From Bacteroidota bacterium (lineage in GTDB: Bacteria; Bacteroidota; Bacteroidia; Bacteroidales; JAADJA01): a stretch of DNA of 64,000 nucleotides. The stretch is taken from positions 248,001-312,000 of the forward strand of contig JAHLKX010000004.1 of NCBI GenBank assembly GCA_020444515.1. Direction: 5' to 3'. The position numbers were made by a program, and so were the translations under genes. Positions within the stretch are counted from its first letter, which is position 1. Each line of letters begins with the position of its first letter. The notes under the pieces were generated by a model. It was not told the DNA's origin and did no database searches. It worked only from the letters and a program-made list of their open reading frames with translations. Positions 62,520 to 64,000 of this stretch are shown here, in pieces.

Positions 62520-62714
62520 TCACTTAACCCCGAAATGTCTTCCAACTATCGGCAATAATGTAGTAATTAACATAAGGACACCAACCAATCCGTAAATCAG
62601 TTGAAGGGGTGGTTCATGTTGATATCCCATGACCAATATTTCAACAGCGATCCATATCATCAGTCCTATGGCAATGATAAAAGAAGCAACCCGGTCGATC
62701 CCAATCGCTGGGAA
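62520..62714 (-). pseudogene. C-terminal fragment of a small membrane protein
   Basis: The minus strand has a ~64-codon frame without an ATG near its start: GIDRVASFIIAIGLMIWIAV then EILVMGYQHEPPLQLIYG and VLMLITTLLPIVGRHFGVK. Two helices are clear. A TAA just upstream cuts off the N-terminus, so it is probably a decayed DUF4345-like gene; that name is a guess. Confidence 0.4.
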
Positions 62715-62863
62715 TTATTTCCCATATCAGGACACACCATTGACCGCTTTCAGGATTAAGTCCCTGATAATCTTCACTTAACAATCCAGATGGATTGTAG
62801 TATGATAGTTGCTATGGTATTGTTATCCAATCAACTAACCTTTCTGTAACAAATATTACAACA

Positions 62864-64000
62864 ATGAAAAAAACGATCAAACACCTGGGAACAATGGTCT
62901 TTATCATGTCACTGGTAATTATCAGCTGTCAGAAAAAAGACTTACTTGAAGTATCTGAGAATATGATGGATAACGGATTATTAAAGAGTACCACAACGTA
63001 TTGTGGTGATCCGTATACAGCCACATTAACTGATTTTGAGCAAACTGTAGAGGCTGGTGAGGTCATTGTGGGAAATGATGAAGATTCCGTGTATGTGACT
63101 TTTCAAGCGGGAGATGATTGGTTGCTCTACAGCACCTATCTCTATATCGGTCCTGCCGAGAATGTGCCGGGCACACTCTATCCATCCGACAGCGGTAATT
63201 TTTCGCAATGGTTGTTCCCCTATCGCATCTGGCATTCCGGGGGGACACAGGCCTATACTTTCAGTTTTAACCAGGACGAACTGGATGAATGTTTTATAGT
63301 AGTGGCCTATTCCAATGCCGAAAACACGGCTACGGGCAGTACACATATCGTATGGGGAAAAAGCAACGCCAAGAGCCTGGGATTTTATTTTGATTATTGT
63401 ATACAGGCGTGTGAACCTCCCGAAGAATGTGAGCCCTGTGAAGGAGGAATGACATCGCTGGACCTGGAATACCTGGGCAACGAACCCAATGCCATCATCA
63501 AGGTTTATAAAGATAAAGTGGAACCGAATAAACTCATTGCCGGATTTACCAATGTAAACCAGGGCGACCTCATTTCTTTCACCGGCACAGGCCCTGATAA
63601 TAAGCTGGGGGCTAAAATCAGGATCACCATCAATGGCGATAACAGCAATTATACCGAGATCCATACCAGCTGTTCGCAACCCATCTGGGCAGGCATGACC
63701 TACAATGATCTGTTTTTGATTGTCGCCGGAACCAGCAAGGATGGGGGCAATTTATGCGACCTGGGCAATATTCCGTGCGGGCCCTGTGAGAAAGGGATGA
63801 CATCACTCAGCCTGGAGTACCTGGGCAATATGGTTAATGCGAATATCAAAGTTTATAAGGATAAAGTCGAGCCGAATAAACTACTGGCTGAATTCACCGA
63901 TGTGAACATGGGGGATATCATATCCTTCATCGGAACGGGTAAGGATCATAAGCTGGGGTCGAAGATCAGGCTTACCATCAATGATGACAACAGCAATTAC
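62864..64000 (+). CDS. Cys-containing repeat lipoprotein (3' end outside window)
   Basis: ATG 62864 opens a frame that stays open for 379 codons to the window end. Lipobox (LVIISC) at about residue 22. Residues 35-185 are a beta domain; from ~190 a repeat of ~116 aa begins: CEPCEGGMTSLDLEYLGN (near 63442) and CGPCEKGMTSLSLEYLGN (near 63779), each with IKVYKDKVEPNKLL and SFTGTG or SFIGTG. The repeat resembles surface beta-modules (DUF7467-like, tentative). At least one and probably more units follow. No enzyme motif. Confidence 0.82.
   Translation, partial: MKKTIKHLGTMVFIMSLVIISCQKKDLLEVSENMMDNGLLKSTTTYCGDPYTATLTDFEQTVEAGEVIVGNDEDSVYVTFQAGDDWLLYSTYLYIGPAENVPGTLYPSDSGNFSQWLFPYRIWHSGGTQAYTFSFNQDELDECFIVVAYSNAENTATGSTHIVWGKSNAKSLGFYFDYCIQACEPPEECEPCEGGMTSLDLEYLGNEPNAIIKVYKDKVEPNKLIAGFTNVNQGDLISFTGTGPDNKLGAKIRITINGDNSNYTEIHTSCSQPIWAGMTYNDLFLIVAGTSKDGGNLCDLGNIPCGPCEKGMTSLSLEYLGNMVNANIKVYKDKVEPNKLLAEFTDVNMGDIISFIGTGKDHKLGSKIRLTINDDNSNY

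Overview
The window comes from a member of the Bacteroidota. The evidence is several secreted proteins with type IX secretion (T9SS) C-terminal sorting domains (genes at 13569, 30589, 56843 and 59657), many SPII lipoproteins, a DUF3078 protein, a one-piece hybrid two-component regulator with an AraC output domain, and an EBP with the GSFTDA loop common in this phylum. The class or genus cannot be fixed from this sequence. No rRNA, tRNA or CRISPR was found. Genes at both ends run off the window: a Crp/Fnr regulator at the left and a repeat-containing lipoprotein at the right.

Left part (1-20 kb): mostly single genes with wide spacers, including a Crp/Fnr regulator, DUF3078, lipoproteins, a DUF2007 protein, an S9 peptidase, a glycosidase-like protein with dockerin-type EF-hands, a LuxR-type response regulator, a T9SS protein and a 1050-aa TPR hybrid kinase. 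The spacers are rich: a 1.1-kb array of five ~106-bp units set in C-rich octamer tracts (3.4-4.6 kb); an integron-like cassette with an attC-like site carrying a TPM gene (12.7-13.35 kb); a decayed duplicate of the LuxR regulator start (16.0 kb); and a folded ~103-bp interspersed element (19.6 kb).

Middle part (20-56.7 kb): an AT-richer block of secreted hydrolases and their regulators. First comes an SBBP propeller protein, two tandem class-C beta-lactamase-like hydrolases and a CPBP protease. Next is a long plus-strand series (25.8-40.25 kb) of S41 peptidase, two WD40 proteins, esterase, M1 aminopeptidase, PD40 protein, small proteins, a three-part hydrolase-peptidase fusion, an NAD(P)-binding protein, a MORN-esterase and a methyltransferase. 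It converges on a four-gene minus-strand operon (45.46-40.28 kb) holding paralogues of several of these. Then come a membrane histidine kinase and a sigma-54 response regulator (45.8-48.6 kb), divergent from an ABC exporter operon of one ATPase and three MacB/FtsX-type permeases (48.75-56.7 kb).

The strongest observation ties this block together. Upstream of the plus-strand series (25.64 kb), the minus-strand operon (45.75 kb) and the ABC operon (48.6 kb) lies the same regulatory module: two 17-bp palindromes (TGTAAA-N5-TTTACA type) with centres 22 bp apart, followed exactly 74 bp later by the first G of a sigma-54 -24/-12 element (YGGCAC/AGGCAC-N5-TTGA). The kinase and sigma-54 regulator encoded among these operons are the obvious controllers. 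I infer a local regulon in which one envelope signal turns on an ABC exporter together with two sets of secreted peptidases and esterases. Its signal and substrate are unknown.

Right part (56.7-64 kb): two large minus-strand T9SS proteins, one with five immunoglobulin-like repeats and one with seven FG-GAP repeats plus four near-identical 51-aa repeats. Between them is the last 20 codons of a lost fourth permease. A decayed spacer follows, then the start of a cysteine-rich repeat lipoprotein.
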